From: an uncultured Lachnospiraceae bacterium
GTDB taxonomy: Bacteria; Bacillota; Clostridia; Lachnospirales; Lachnospiraceae
Reading direction: 5' to 3'
DNA: 64,000 nucleotides
Assembly (NCBI GenBank): GCA_947589095.1
Contig: CANQBX010000002.1
Location: forward strand, 38,758-102,757
Shown in pieces: positions 52,448 through 60,541 of the stretch (position 1 is the first letter of the stretch; every line of letters starts with the position of its first letter). Under the pieces are notes generated by a model. That model worked only from the letters and a program-made list of their open reading frames with translations. It was not told where the DNA came from and did no database searches. The translations under genes and the position numbers were made by a program.

Positions 52448-53902
52448 CTACGGCTCCAGCCTTGTCACATCCCGCGGGAACAGCGAAGCCTCCCGCACGT
52501 TCTGCTCGCCTAAAAGCCGCATGGTCAGACGCTCCAGGCCGATCCCCAGTCCGCCGTGAGGCGGCATTCCGTATTTAAAGATCATCAGGTAGGATGCGAT
52601 ATCCGCCGGATCCATACCGCGCTTTTCCATTTTCTTAAGAATCTCTTTGTAATCGTGGATCCTCTGGCCGCCGGTGGTCACCTCCAGCCCTCGGAACAGC
52701 AGGTCGAAGCTCAGCGTGAACCTGGCGTCCGCCGGATCGTCCATGGCGTAGAACGGCCGCTTTTTGGACGGATAATGAGTCACGAACACGAAGTCGCTCC
52801 CGTACTCCTCCTCGAAATACCGTCCAATCAGCAGCTCCTCCTCCGGCTCCAGGTCGAAGGGATTGCGGATCTTCCGGTTGTATTTCTCCGCCACAAGCTC
52901 CTTCGCCTTATCGAAGCGGACCGCCGGGATCCGGCTCACATCCGGAAGCTTCACATCCAGCATATTCAGCTCCTTCTGGTAATCCTTTGCCAGAAGCTCC
53001 ATCGTGTACTGCAGAAAGCCGGTCTCCATGGCCATGATCTCCTCGAAGCCGTCGATATAGCCCATCTCGAAATCCAGACTCACGTACTCGTTCAGATGTC
53101 TGGTCGTATTGTGCTTCTCCGCGCGAAACACCGGCGCCACCTCGAAGACCCGGTCGTAGACGCCCACCATGGTCTGCTTATAGAACTGGGGGCTCTGGCC
53201 CATCTCCGCCTTTTTATTGAAATAATCCAGCTTGAAGACATTGGACCCGCCCTCGGCGCCGCGGGACACGATCTTCGGCGTATGCACCTCGGTGAAGCCC
53301 TGGCTCATGAGGAAGTCGCGGAAACCGCGGACGATGCCCTCCTGGATCTTGAATTTGGCCCGCTCCCGAACATTTCTCAGGGAAATGGGCCGCAGCGCCA
53401 GCTTGGCCTCCAGGGAGGTGTGCATCTTAAATTTGTTGATGGCCAGCGGCAGGACCTCGTCCGGCACCGACAGGATCTCAATGCTGCTGAGACGCAGCTC
53501 GAAACCGTAAGGGGCGCGCGCTTCGGCGACCACCCGGCCGGTAACCTCCACCGCCGACTCCTCTTTCAGACTCCTGATGTCGGAAAACCCGAGAGAACTT
53601 CCGGCAGGGCTCTCCGCTTCCCCGACAGCGCCTGCTGCGTTGCCGGATGCATCCGACGGTGCCGCTTCGCCTGCCGGATTGCCGGATGCGCCCGACGGTG
53701 CCGCTTCGCCTGCCGGATTGCCTTCAAACACACACTGTACCAGACCTTCCGACTTACGAAGGATCACAAATACTACCTCGCCCATGTCGCGGACGTTATG
53801 GACGGCTCCTCTCATTTTAACAGTCCTGCCGATGTAATCCCCGGCCAGAAGCTGGCTGATCGTGACATCTTCCTTTTGCTTTACGCCGCTGATAAATTCC
53901 AT
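52448..53902 (-). CDS. aspS: Aspartyl-tRNA synthetase, archaeal/non-discriminating type, with insertion
   Basis: A 484-residue class II synthetase of the short archaeal type (no bacterial GAD insertion). It has an N-terminal OB-fold anticodon domain (about 1–150), motif 2 in FRAEKHNTTRHLNEYVSLD and motif 3 in GGLGIGLERLTMR. Linkage to gatCAB suggests it also charges tRNA(Asn) with Asp for later amidation. Residues ~61–106 are a Gly/Ala/Ser/Glu-rich insertion with two copies of GNPAGEAAPSGAS type inside the OB fold. The ATG at 53902 has AAAGGAGG upstream; the longer frame to 54136 is T-box leader sequence. Confidence 0.94.
   Translation of the reverse strand: MEFISGVKQKEDVTISQLLAGDYIGRTVKMRGAVHNVRDMGEVVFVILRKSEGLVQCVFEGNPAGEAAPSGASGNPAGEAAPSDASGNAAGAVGEAESPAGSSLGFSDIRSLKEESAVEVTGRVVAEARAPYGFELRLSSIEILSVPDEVLPLAINKFKMHTSLEAKLALRPISLRNVRERAKFKIQEGIVRGFRDFLMSQGFTEVHTPKIVSRGAEGGSNVFKLDYFNKKAEMGQSPQFYKQTMVGVYDRVFEVAPVFRAEKHNTTRHLNEYVSLDFEMGYIDGFEEIMAMETGFLQYTMELLAKDYQKELNMLDVKLPDVSRIPAVRFDKAKELVAEKYNRKIRNPFDLEPEEELLIGRYFEEEYGSDFVFVTHYPSKKRPFYAMDDPADARFTLSFDLLFRGLEVTTGGQRIHDYKEILKKMEKRGMDPADIASYLMIFKYGMPPHGGLGIGLERLTMRLLGEQNVREASLFPRDVTRLEP
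53642..53719. repeat. 39-bp in-frame repeat in aspS, two copies
   Basis: Bases 53642–53680 and 53681–53719 differ at only two or three positions and encode the 13-residue repeat in the AspRS insertion. The near-identity points to recent slippage. Confidence 0.9.
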
Positions 53903-54018
53903 GATGAAGTCCTCCTTTTTCATTATGAGGTGTTCCGCTTTGCCGGCATCACTACAGGCATCCGCCCAAAGCTTCCGCTCCTGACGCGCAGCCTCGGAAA
54001 CGCTTCGCGCTTCCTCAC

Positions 54019-54063
54019 AAAAAGAAACCCGCCCCGGAACACGTTCTCGTATTCCGGGACGGG
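54019..54063 (-). terminator. T-box terminator
   Basis: CCCGTCCCGGAATA pairs with TGTTCCGGGGCGGG (minus strand) and is followed by TTTCTTTTTG. It is the off state of the T-box switch, about 115 bp before the aspS start codon. Confidence 0.88.
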
Positions 54064-54317
54064 ACATGATCATTCTTCTGGATCCCGCGGTACCACCCGC
54101 ATTGAGACGCCGTCTGCCTGCGGCAGACTCCCGCATCTCCTCTCGTATGCACGTAACGCGTGCTCACGGATATGCCTACTGCTGCTTCGACATACCGGCT
54201 CCGGAGTGTTCCCTTCGCCATTTCCCCCATGACCGCGCTCTCAGTCGGTGACGCCGTCTTCCTGTCAGGTTCCCTGGCAAGAGTCTCCTTCTCTGCCATT
54301 CCATTTTCAAAAATAAT
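54019..54317 (-). ncRNA. T-box leader of the aspS–gatCAB operon
   Basis: The T-box signature GGGTGGTACCGCGG is present on the minus strand (54085–54098). A strong terminator follows (stem 54028–54063, then a T-rich run at 54019–54027). Upstream lies ~200 nt of structured leader as expected for stem I and its companions. Uncharged tRNA should favour the antiterminator and switch on aspS and gatCAB. I could not place the specifier codon safely, so whether it reads tRNA(Asp) or tRNA(Asn) is open. Confidence 0.93.
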
Positions 54318-54323
54318 GGAATA

Positions 54324-54352
54324 ATGATAGCACATGGAACCGTCATTTTCAA
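54324..54352 (-). promoter_or_regulatory. Promoter of the T-box/aspS operon
   Basis: On the minus strand TTGAAA (54347–54352) and TATCAT (54324–54329) are 17 bp apart, placing the transcript start just ahead of the T-box leader. Confidence 0.75.
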
Positions 54353-54413
54353 TAAAAAAAATCCACAAAATTCCCAGCGATCTCCCGGAAAAATCCGGCA
54401 GAATTTTATCACG

Positions 54414-55406
54414 TTAGTGCGTCACAGTGCCGCCCATTCTCTCATAATAAAACATATACTGCTGCATCACTCCCGCGTAACCCTTATACCTGGCAAAATA
54501 CCGCCTGACCAGGTACTCGCACCGCCGCGTCTGAGGCAGACGCTCCAGCGTCGACTTCTGACAGCGGCAGGCATACTCGCGTATCAGTATCTTACGAATC
54601 CAGGTGTCGACAGGAAATGCTTCCACATGATGAAGGCCAAACAGGCAGACACAGTTGGCCACCTTCTCACCAATGCCATAAAAGCCTTTCAGATACGCCA
54701 TGGCCGCCGTATAATCCATCTGCCGAAGAAGCTCCAGATCCAGCGTCCCGGAGCAGACATCCTCGCAGATCCGCTTTATGTATTTGGCCCGATACCCCAG
54801 CTTCAGCGCCTGAAGCTCCTCCAGCGTCGCGCCATTCAGCTGCCCGGGCGCAGGAAACGCATAGAAGTCCTCCATCCGCGTACCATAGTTCCGGCAGAGT
54901 GCTTCCACCAGCGCCCGGATATTCGGAATCGCTTTCTGCTGGGAGATCACGAATGTGATGATCATTTCCCATAAATCCTGCTTAAGGATCCGGATCCCGC
55001 TGCCGGCCTCCGCCGCGGCCCGCAGATAGCTGTCCTTCTCATCAATGGAGGCGATATACACCCCATAGTCAGTCTTCAGGTCAAAATACTCTTCCCAATA
55101 CGGAAACTCGTCCTCCCCGCAGCGAAACAGCACCCTGCGGCCGCGCTGAACAGCTTCCGCCATTCGGGAGCCGCTGATGATCCGATATGCTGCCGTCGTC
55201 TCTGCAGCCGCCGATGCCTTCGGCTGCGCTTCGGAACACGTACATGACCGGCCCGATAGCAGACCGTCGTCTTGCTTGGCAGTAAGCCCCGTTCCGCTTT
55301 CGGCATCTATAGCAGCCGGTATTTCCGTCATCCGAAAGCATTGTCCCGACCCGGCGATCTGACGGAGATCAAAATTTTTTATTTCCTTCTCTATCAAATT
55401 CTCCAC
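54414..55406 (-). CDS. OGG1-type 8-oxoguanine DNA glycosylase
   Basis: A 330-residue protein of the helix-hairpin-helix GPD superfamily. The N-terminal block FDLRQIAGSGQCFRM and the catalytic region GIGEKVANCVCLFGLHHVEA (Lys) followed by FPVDTWI (Asp) are those of OGG1-like glycosylases such as the clostridial Ogg. It removes oxidised guanine from DNA. Residues ~35–72 are a low-complexity insertion (SGRSCTCSEAQPKASAAAE). Start is a GTG at 55406. It is followed on the same strand by the T-box and aspS but is a separate unit. Confidence 0.88.
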   Translation of the reverse strand: MENLIEKEIKNFDLRQIAGSGQCFRMTEIPAAIDAESGTGLTAKQDDGLLSGRSCTCSEAQPKASAAAETTAAYRIISGSRMAEAVQRGRRVLFRCGEDEFPYWEEYFDLKTDYGVYIASIDEKDSYLRAAAEAGSGIRILKQDLWEMIITFVISQQKAIPNIRALVEALCRNYGTRMEDFYAFPAPGQLNGATLEELQALKLGYRAKYIKRICEDVCSGTLDLELLRQMDYTAAMAYLKGFYGIGEKVANCVCLFGLHHVEAFPVDTWIRKILIREYACRCQKSTLERLPQTRRCEYLVRRYFARYKGYAGVMQQYMFYYERMGGTVTH

Positions 55407-55416
55407 TGTCTCCCAT

Positions 55417-55869
55417 TTACAAAAGCCCCAGCATCTGCCTTGGGTTCTCTTTCGCCTTCACTTTGGAAAACGCCTTCCCGATCACGCCGTTTTCATCGAT
55501 CAGATATGTGGTCCGCACAATCCCCATAGTCTTCCTGCCGTACATGTTCTTCTCCTGCCAGACATCATAGGCCTGAATCGCCGAAAGCTCCGGATCTGAC
55601 AGAAGCGTGAAGGGCAGCCCGTAATTCTGCTCAAATTTCTTATGAGACGCCACGCTGTCCTTGCTGACGCCCAAAATGACCGTTCCCTTCTCCGTAAACT
55701 GCGGATACAGTTCCGCGAATCCGCAGGCCTGCGCGGTGCAGCCGGAAGTGTTGTCCTTCGGATAAAAATAAAGGATAACCTTGCGGCCCCGGTAATCCGC
55801 AAGCGAATGCATCTGTCCGTTCTGATCCGGAAGGGTGAAATCCGGAGCGATTGTTCCAATCTCCAACAT
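55417..55869 (-). CDS. bcp: Peroxiredoxin of the BCP/PrxQ type
   Basis: A 150-residue thiol peroxidase starting MLEIGTIAPDFTLPDQNG. The catalytic and resolving cysteines are in NTSGCTAQACGF (spacing of four residues), as in BCP. It reduces hydroperoxides using thioredoxin. AAAGGAGG lies upstream of the ATG at 55869; the longer frame is not supported. The OGG-type glycosylase follows 10 bp later, so the two may form an oxidative-damage operon. Confidence 0.94.
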   Translation of the reverse strand: MLEIGTIAPDFTLPDQNGQMHSLADYRGRKVILYFYPKDNTSGCTAQACGFAELYPQFTEKGTVILGVSKDSVASHKKFEQNYGLPFTLLSDPELSAIQAYDVWQEKNMYGRKTMGIVRTTYLIDENGVIGKAFSKVKAKENPRQMLGLL

Positions 55870-55933
55870 ATGTGCTTGTCCTCCTTTTACAATATGCCGG
55901 CTGCCTGTGCTGCTTACAGCCGGCCATGCCAAC

Positions 55934-55962
55934 ATTATAACCCCGCCGTTTCATTCTCACAA
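55934..55962 (-). promoter_or_regulatory. Probable promoter of bcp
   Basis: On the minus strand TTGTGA (55957–55962) and TATAAT (55934–55939) are 17 bp apart, about 65 bp upstream of the bcp start codon. Confidence 0.6.
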
Positions 55963-56200
55963 GCAAATTCTTATATAGGCCGATAATGCACCATGCCAGC
56001 TCATGTAAGGCTTCATCCGGGTTTATCTGTTTTCAGTTCTTTCCTTTTCCTGTGAAATATGTTAAGATAATCAGGCGCTGCAATTATCCGGCAAAGGAGA
56101 ATGCGCTGATCTGCAGCGCCCGCCTGTACAGCAGGCGGCGGAATCCACCGGCACCAGAAACCACGCTGCACTTTTTCACTAAAATGAGGCTGATATACCC
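55963..56200 (+). other. Structured leader region of the second MATE gene
   Basis: The region upstream of the MATE start holds two strong hairpins on the plus strand: GGCGCTGCA/TGCAGCGCC (56074–56120, 29-base loop containing AAAGGAG) and CGCCTG/CAGGCG (56121–56137). I recognise no known riboswitch. The MATE gene's own ribosome site is weak (ATGAGG). Confidence 0.45.
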
Positions 56201-57598
56201 ATGACTCAGACACACAGCATGACCCAAGGCCGTCCCGGCCGTCTCATCTTCACATTTGCGCTGCCGCTTATGATCGGCAATCTGTTCCAGCAGTTTTATA
56301 TGGTGGCTGACACGATGATCGTAGGCCAGGTTCTCGGCGTGGGCGCCATCGCCGCCGTCGGCGCCACCGACTGGCTGACCTGGCTGATGATGGGCACCGT
56401 CCAGGGCTTCACCCAGGGATTCTCCATCTGGATGGCCCAGGAATTCGGCGCCGGACGCCCCGGACAGCTGCGGAATGTAATCGTCAATTCCATATTTCTG
56501 TCCGCGCTGCTGGCCGTCCTTCTTACAGCGGCCGGTCAGGCGCTTGCCGCCTTCTCGCTGCGGATCCTGAATACCCCGGCCGATGTGTTCCGCGATGCCG
56601 AAAGCTATATGCGCACCATCTTCTGGGGACTGCCCGTCACGATAACCTATAACCTTCTTGCAAGTATGCTGCGATCCCTCGGCGACAGCAAAACGCCGCT
56701 CTACGCCATGGTTTTCGCGTCCATCATCAATATCGGCCTGGATCTGTGGTTCGTAGCCTGGTTAGGTTACGGCGTCACCGGCGCGGCCGCCGCTACCGTC
56801 ATCGCCCAGGTCTTCGCCGGGATCTTCTGCTACCTGAAAATACGCAGGATCGACATTCTGCACCTGACCCGCGAAGATCTGCAGCTGCGCGGCAGCACCT
56901 GCACGCGGCTGGCCGGTCTGGGCCTGCCGATGGCATTTCAGAATATCGTCATCTCCGTCGGCGGCATGATCATCCAGTATCTGGTCAACGGCTTCGGCGT
57001 CCTCTTCCTGGCCGCCTACACCGCCACCAACAAGCTCTACGGCCTTCTGGAAATGGCCGCCACCTCTTACGGCTACGCCATGACCACCTACGCCGGCCAG
57101 AACCTGGGCGCCGGTAAGGTGACCCGCATCCGCGACGGCTACCGTTCCGCGCTTCTGATCGCCGCGGTAACCTCCTTCGCGATCCTGGCCGCCATGATCG
57201 CCGGCGGGCGGACGATCCTGAGCTTCTTCATCTCCGGCGACGCGGCGACCGTAAAGGAAACGCTTAGCATCGCCTACGACTATCTGTTCGTCATGAGCGT
57301 GGCCCTGCCGACCCTTTACTACCTGCATGTGACCCGCTCCTGCATCCAGGGCATGGGCAACACGGTGCTGCCCATGGTCAGCGGCGTCTGCGAGTTCGTC
57401 ATGCGCACCGGCTCCGCTCCGCTGCTTCCCCTCGCGCTCGGGCAGGAAGGAATCTTTCTGGCGGAAGCGCTGGCGTGGATCGGAGCGGACGTGGTGCTGT
57501 TCTTCAGCTATTCGTACTGTTACAGGAAAGCGGAGAAAGAATATTCGGCCGGAAAATACGGGCAGGGCGTCGATGGCGCCCGGCCCGCATGCAAATAA
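56201..57598 (+). CDS. MATE-family efflux transporter
   Basis: A 465-residue membrane protein with twelve helices in two similar halves. It begins MTQTHSMTQGRPGRLIFTFA and has the family blocks LMIGNLFQQFYMVADTMIVG and GLPMAFQNIVISVGGMIIQ. It is a cation or drug antiporter of the same broad family as the protein at 26933–28312 but clearly a different branch. It has a long structured leader and a bidirectional terminator directly behind its stop codon. Substrate unknown. Confidence 0.92.
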   Translation: MTQTHSMTQGRPGRLIFTFALPLMIGNLFQQFYMVADTMIVGQVLGVGAIAAVGATDWLTWLMMGTVQGFTQGFSIWMAQEFGAGRPGQLRNVIVNSIFLSALLAVLLTAAGQALAAFSLRILNTPADVFRDAESYMRTIFWGLPVTITYNLLASMLRSLGDSKTPLYAMVFASIINIGLDLWFVAWLGYGVTGAAAATVIAQVFAGIFCYLKIRRIDILHLTREDLQLRGSTCTRLAGLGLPMAFQNIVISVGGMIIQYLVNGFGVLFLAAYTATNKLYGLLEMAATSYGYAMTTYAGQNLGAGKVTRIRDGYRSALLIAAVTSFAILAAMIAGGRTILSFFISGDAATVKETLSIAYDYLFVMSVALPTLYYLHVTRSCIQGMGNTVLPMVSGVCEFVMRTGSAPLLPLALGQEGIFLAEALAWIGADVVLFFSYSYCYRKAEKEYSAGKYGQGVDGARPACK

Positions 57599-57638
57599 AA
57601 AGCGCGCCCGGCAATTCATTCTGCTGCCGGACGCGCTT
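57597..57638. terminator. Bidirectional terminator between MATE and nitroreductase genes
   Basis: AAGCGCGCCCGGCA and TGCCGGACGCGCTT form a 14-bp stem (one mismatch). On the minus strand it is followed by TTTTATTTG, on the plus strand by CTATTTTCC. Confidence 0.88.
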
Positions 57639-57737
57639 CTATTTTCCTGTCTAATATTTGGAAAATCCTACTGTATTTTGCCGGTTCTTTCAGCCAGACT
57701 GTTTTATCCGCAGCCTCTCCAGGACTTTCATCCGTCG

Positions 57738-58418
57738 TCAGGCCTCCTGCACACCCTGCAGCCGCACCTTCCGCCCCGACGCCGCCTCGAAATGGTACTT
57801 CACGATTCCCAGATCCGTCTTCGTATAGAATCCCCGACCCGAGACCCGGATCACCGGCTCGCCGTCCTTCACGCCCATCTCGAACTTCTGCTGGTTCACC
57901 GCCGTCGGCGCCAGCATCGCCGCCTCGGCCCCCTTCCGGAACCAGTCCGGCATGACGCCCTTCGAGACGACCAGCTGCTCCAGCGATTTGCCTTTATGGG
58001 CCGCGCCCTGACTCTCGCCGTAGCCGAGCGCGATCACCATGCACAGCTTCTGTCCTTCCGGAATCAGCTTCTGCACCATTTTCTTATTAAATGTCAGCGC
58101 CACCCAGCAGGTATTCAGGCCCAGCATCTGCGCCTCCAGAACGATCCGCTCCCCGTAATAGCCGCAGGCCTCCTCGATATCCCGGTCCGCCGGACCGGCC
58201 AGCACGATGTAATTATTCACGTTGCGGAAGCTCCCGTAATGGGCCATCCGCGAATCGAACCCCTCCGGGTCGTCGTACCGGATGAAAATGTTAAGTCCGC
58301 CTTCGGCGTTGCATTCGTCAACGACTGTCTGAAGCCGCTGCCGCTTCTCCTCCTCGATCCTCTGTGTGGTGTAGGCGCGCACGGAGTGGCGCTCCTCAAT
58401 AGCCTGGATGATGTCCAT
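57738..58418 (-). CDS. Nitroreductase-family protein
   Basis: A 226-residue flavoprotein starting MDIIQAIEERHSVRAYTTQR, the FMN-binding start of nitroreductases. Other blocks include YYGERIVLEAQMLGLNTCWV and GAEAAMLAPTAVNQQKFEM, the latter typical of the TM1586-like subgroup. It probably uses FMN and NAD(P)H; the substrate is unknown. AAGGAGG precedes the ATG. It is a single-gene unit. Confidence 0.9.
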   Translation of the reverse strand: MDIIQAIEERHSVRAYTTQRIEEEKRQRLQTVVDECNAEGGLNIFIRYDDPEGFDSRMAHYGSFRNVNNYIVLAGPADRDIEEACGYYGERIVLEAQMLGLNTCWVALTFNKKMVQKLIPEGQKLCMVIALGYGESQGAAHKGKSLEQLVVSKGVMPDWFRKGAEAAMLAPTAVNQQKFEMGVKDGEPVIRVSGRGFYTKTDLGIVKYHFEAASGRKVRLQGVQEA

Positions 58419-58547
58419 ATTACAAATAGCCTCCTTATCTCTCTAAAAAATGACTTACCATTTCTTTTAATGCAGCACTAAACCCATCCGAATATTCTCC
58501 GGGGATCGCTCCTTCCTCTCTTCCCTCATTCCATGCCGCGAATCCCA

Positions 58548-58961
58548 TCATACTTCTCCCTGCCGCAAATACTCCCGCACCTTCCCGATCACGCTCCGAT
58601 CCGCCGGCAGCCAGTCCACACTGTTAAGCGTATCCTTCGTCAGCCACCGGGCTGCCTCGTGTTCCTTCAGAACCAGCCTGCCGGAGCGGACAGTACACCA
58701 GAAGCAGTCCATGGAAAGGTGGAAATTCGGGTAGTCGTACTCGATCCTGTCAAACCACTCTCCCACCTCGATCTCCGCGCCAAGCTCTTCCATGATCTCC
58801 CGCTTGAGCGCCTGCCGCGGCGTCTCACCGGGTTCGATCTTGCCGCCGGGAAACTCCCAGCCGCCTTTGAAGTCGCCGTAGCCGCGCTGGGTGGCGAAGA
58901 TGGCATTGTCATGGGTGATGAGGGCGGCGACAACGTAAATCGTTTTATATACTGATTCCAT
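58548..58961 (-). CDS. NUDIX hydrolase (MutT-like, 8-oxo-dGTP diphosphatase type)
   Basis: A 137-residue NUDIX protein. The NUDIX box runs from Gly40 (GKIEPGETPRQALKREIMEE then LGAEI), and WEFPGGK just before it is the MutT pattern. These enzymes hydrolyse oxidised nucleotides such as 8-oxo-dGTP. The C-terminal EHEAARWLTKDTLNSVDWLP fits the CTP pyrophosphohydrolase/MutT branch. The start codon lies 13 bp after the stop codon of the CmpB-type gene, so the two are cotranscribed. Confidence 0.92.
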   Translation of the reverse strand: MESVYKTIYVVAALITHDNAIFATQRGYGDFKGGWEFPGGKIEPGETPRQALKREIMEELGAEIEVGEWFDRIEYDYPNFHLSMDCFWCTVRSGRLVLKEHEAARWLTKDTLNSVDWLPADRSVIGKVREYLRQGEV

Positions 58962-58974
58962 TATATACTATTCC

Positions 58975-60282
58975 TCACTCCACCCCAATCATATTCGGCC
59001 ACCGCGCCTCCATAAACGCGTCGTCGTACTGCTCGTCGATGAACTCCTCCACCATTCCGGCAGGCTCCGGCCGCTCCTGACGGGTGTCATACCGGACCAT
59101 CGCTCCCGCGGTCAGAAGTCCGTTGCAGACCATCAAGAATACGATCACCCATGTGACGATCTTTCCGGCTAACGGCGGTATCTTCTCGATCTGACGGGAA
59201 AGCGGCGGGTAGAGGATCTTCACCCAGACCACCGCAAGGATGCCCCAGAAGAAACAGAACAGCACATTAGTACGTCCTCCGATGTTCAGCGGCATGTCGC
59301 TGTAATCCCAGAACACGGTGCCGAAGACCAGCTCCGTGAACACGCTGCACATGTACTCATAGGTGCCGCCGATTACGAATCCGCCCACGAATATGTAGCG
59401 ATCCGATTTGTCCATCATCTGCCGCAGGGCCACGGTCAGCACCACGGCGCCGATGCCCCAGACGAAGCTGAACGGCCCGTAGAGGACACTGGAACGGTTC
59501 ATCCACTGGCCATTCACCAGGCCGCAGTAGAAGGTCTCGATAATATCGCCCAGCAGAGCGCAGATCAGGAAGATCCAGATGATCTTGTCCCCGCACAGTC
59601 CCTTGGCGAAAATGATTTTCTTCCCGGCCGCGTCAGCCGCTCCATCCGCGTCGCCAGCGACGGTCTCCCGGATCCCGGGATAGGCGCGCTCCAGACGCCG
59701 CCAGATATGGCCGGTGATCCGGTTGGCCAGCTGCTGCGTCCGGCCGCGCGTAATCTCTTCGCTGACAGCGCCCAGCGGAGAGCGGGTCGCGTAAAGCGTG
59801 CTGATAAGGTCGACCGCCAGCAGAGCCAGCCCGGCCCATACGACCGTGCGCTCAAGCCACGCGGGCAGCAGCGATACGCCCGTCATAAATACGGGATGTA
59901 CGATGTGATAAATCAGAAGGAAGATCGCGGCCCGCACCGCCATTTCCAGCCAGTTCTTCCTCGTGCCGGTGAACGCGGTCTCCGTCTCCAGTCTGGACAG
60001 GCGGCTGAGCCTGTGGCAAAAGACGCCGGCCAGGCTGTCCACCACGGCGAAGACCGTGGCCGCGGCGACGAACTGGATCACAAAGCGCTTCCCCAGGGAA
60101 GGCATGATCAGGATCAGAAGCGCGTAGGAAAATCCGCAGGGTTCCTGAAGCGGCAGGCTTAAGAAACCCCGGTTCACGAACCGTCGGTCGCGGATCGAGT
60201 AATAGCTTACCTCCACCACCCATCCGAGGAACCCATACAGCAGAAAATAGAATACGATGTCGTAAAGCGAATAAGTCAGCAT
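58975..60282 (-). CDS. CmpB-type putative permease, two domain copies
   Basis: A 435-residue membrane protein. Two copies of the ABC_trans_CmpB pattern are visible: GFLGWVVEVSYYSIRDRRFV with NRGFLSLP near the N-terminus, and GDIIETFYCGLVNGQWMNRS with SVLYGPFSFVWGIGAV in the second half (from about 235). A charged loop separates them. The 'ABC permease' label of this family is not backed by biochemistry, and no ATPase is adjacent. The ATG at 60282 has GGAGG eight bases upstream. Confidence 0.82.
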   Translation of the reverse strand: MLTYSLYDIVFYFLLYGFLGWVVEVSYYSIRDRRFVNRGFLSLPLQEPCGFSYALLILIMPSLGKRFVIQFVAAATVFAVVDSLAGVFCHRLSRLSRLETETAFTGTRKNWLEMAVRAAIFLLIYHIVHPVFMTGVSLLPAWLERTVVWAGLALLAVDLISTLYATRSPLGAVSEEITRGRTQQLANRITGHIWRRLERAYPGIRETVAGDADGAADAAGKKIIFAKGLCGDKIIWIFLICALLGDIIETFYCGLVNGQWMNRSSVLYGPFSFVWGIGAVVLTVALRQMMDKSDRYIFVGGFVIGGTYEYMCSVFTELVFGTVFWDYSDMPLNIGGRTNVLFCFFWGILAVVWVKILYPPLSRQIEKIPPLAGKIVTWVIVFLMVCNGLLTAGAMVRYDTRQERPEPAGMVEEFIDEQYDDAFMEARWPNMIGVE

Positions 60283-60541
60283 ATTTTGTCCCTCCATGTC
60301 TGTTTGCTGATATCTTCTTCCCTAAGTATACTCAAGACAGATATACTATGCAAGATATTTCTTCGCACCTGTTTTTCGCGCCTGATCACCGGACACTTCC
60401 CTGTCTCCTATTACACACGGCGCCTCTGTTTCCTGACAGCCTCAATATGTCACGGAAAATATCCTTGAAAATAGCCGTCTTCTGACATATAATACATGAA
60501 AGCCCTGCATTTTCAAAATGATCCGTAAACGGAGGCCGACT

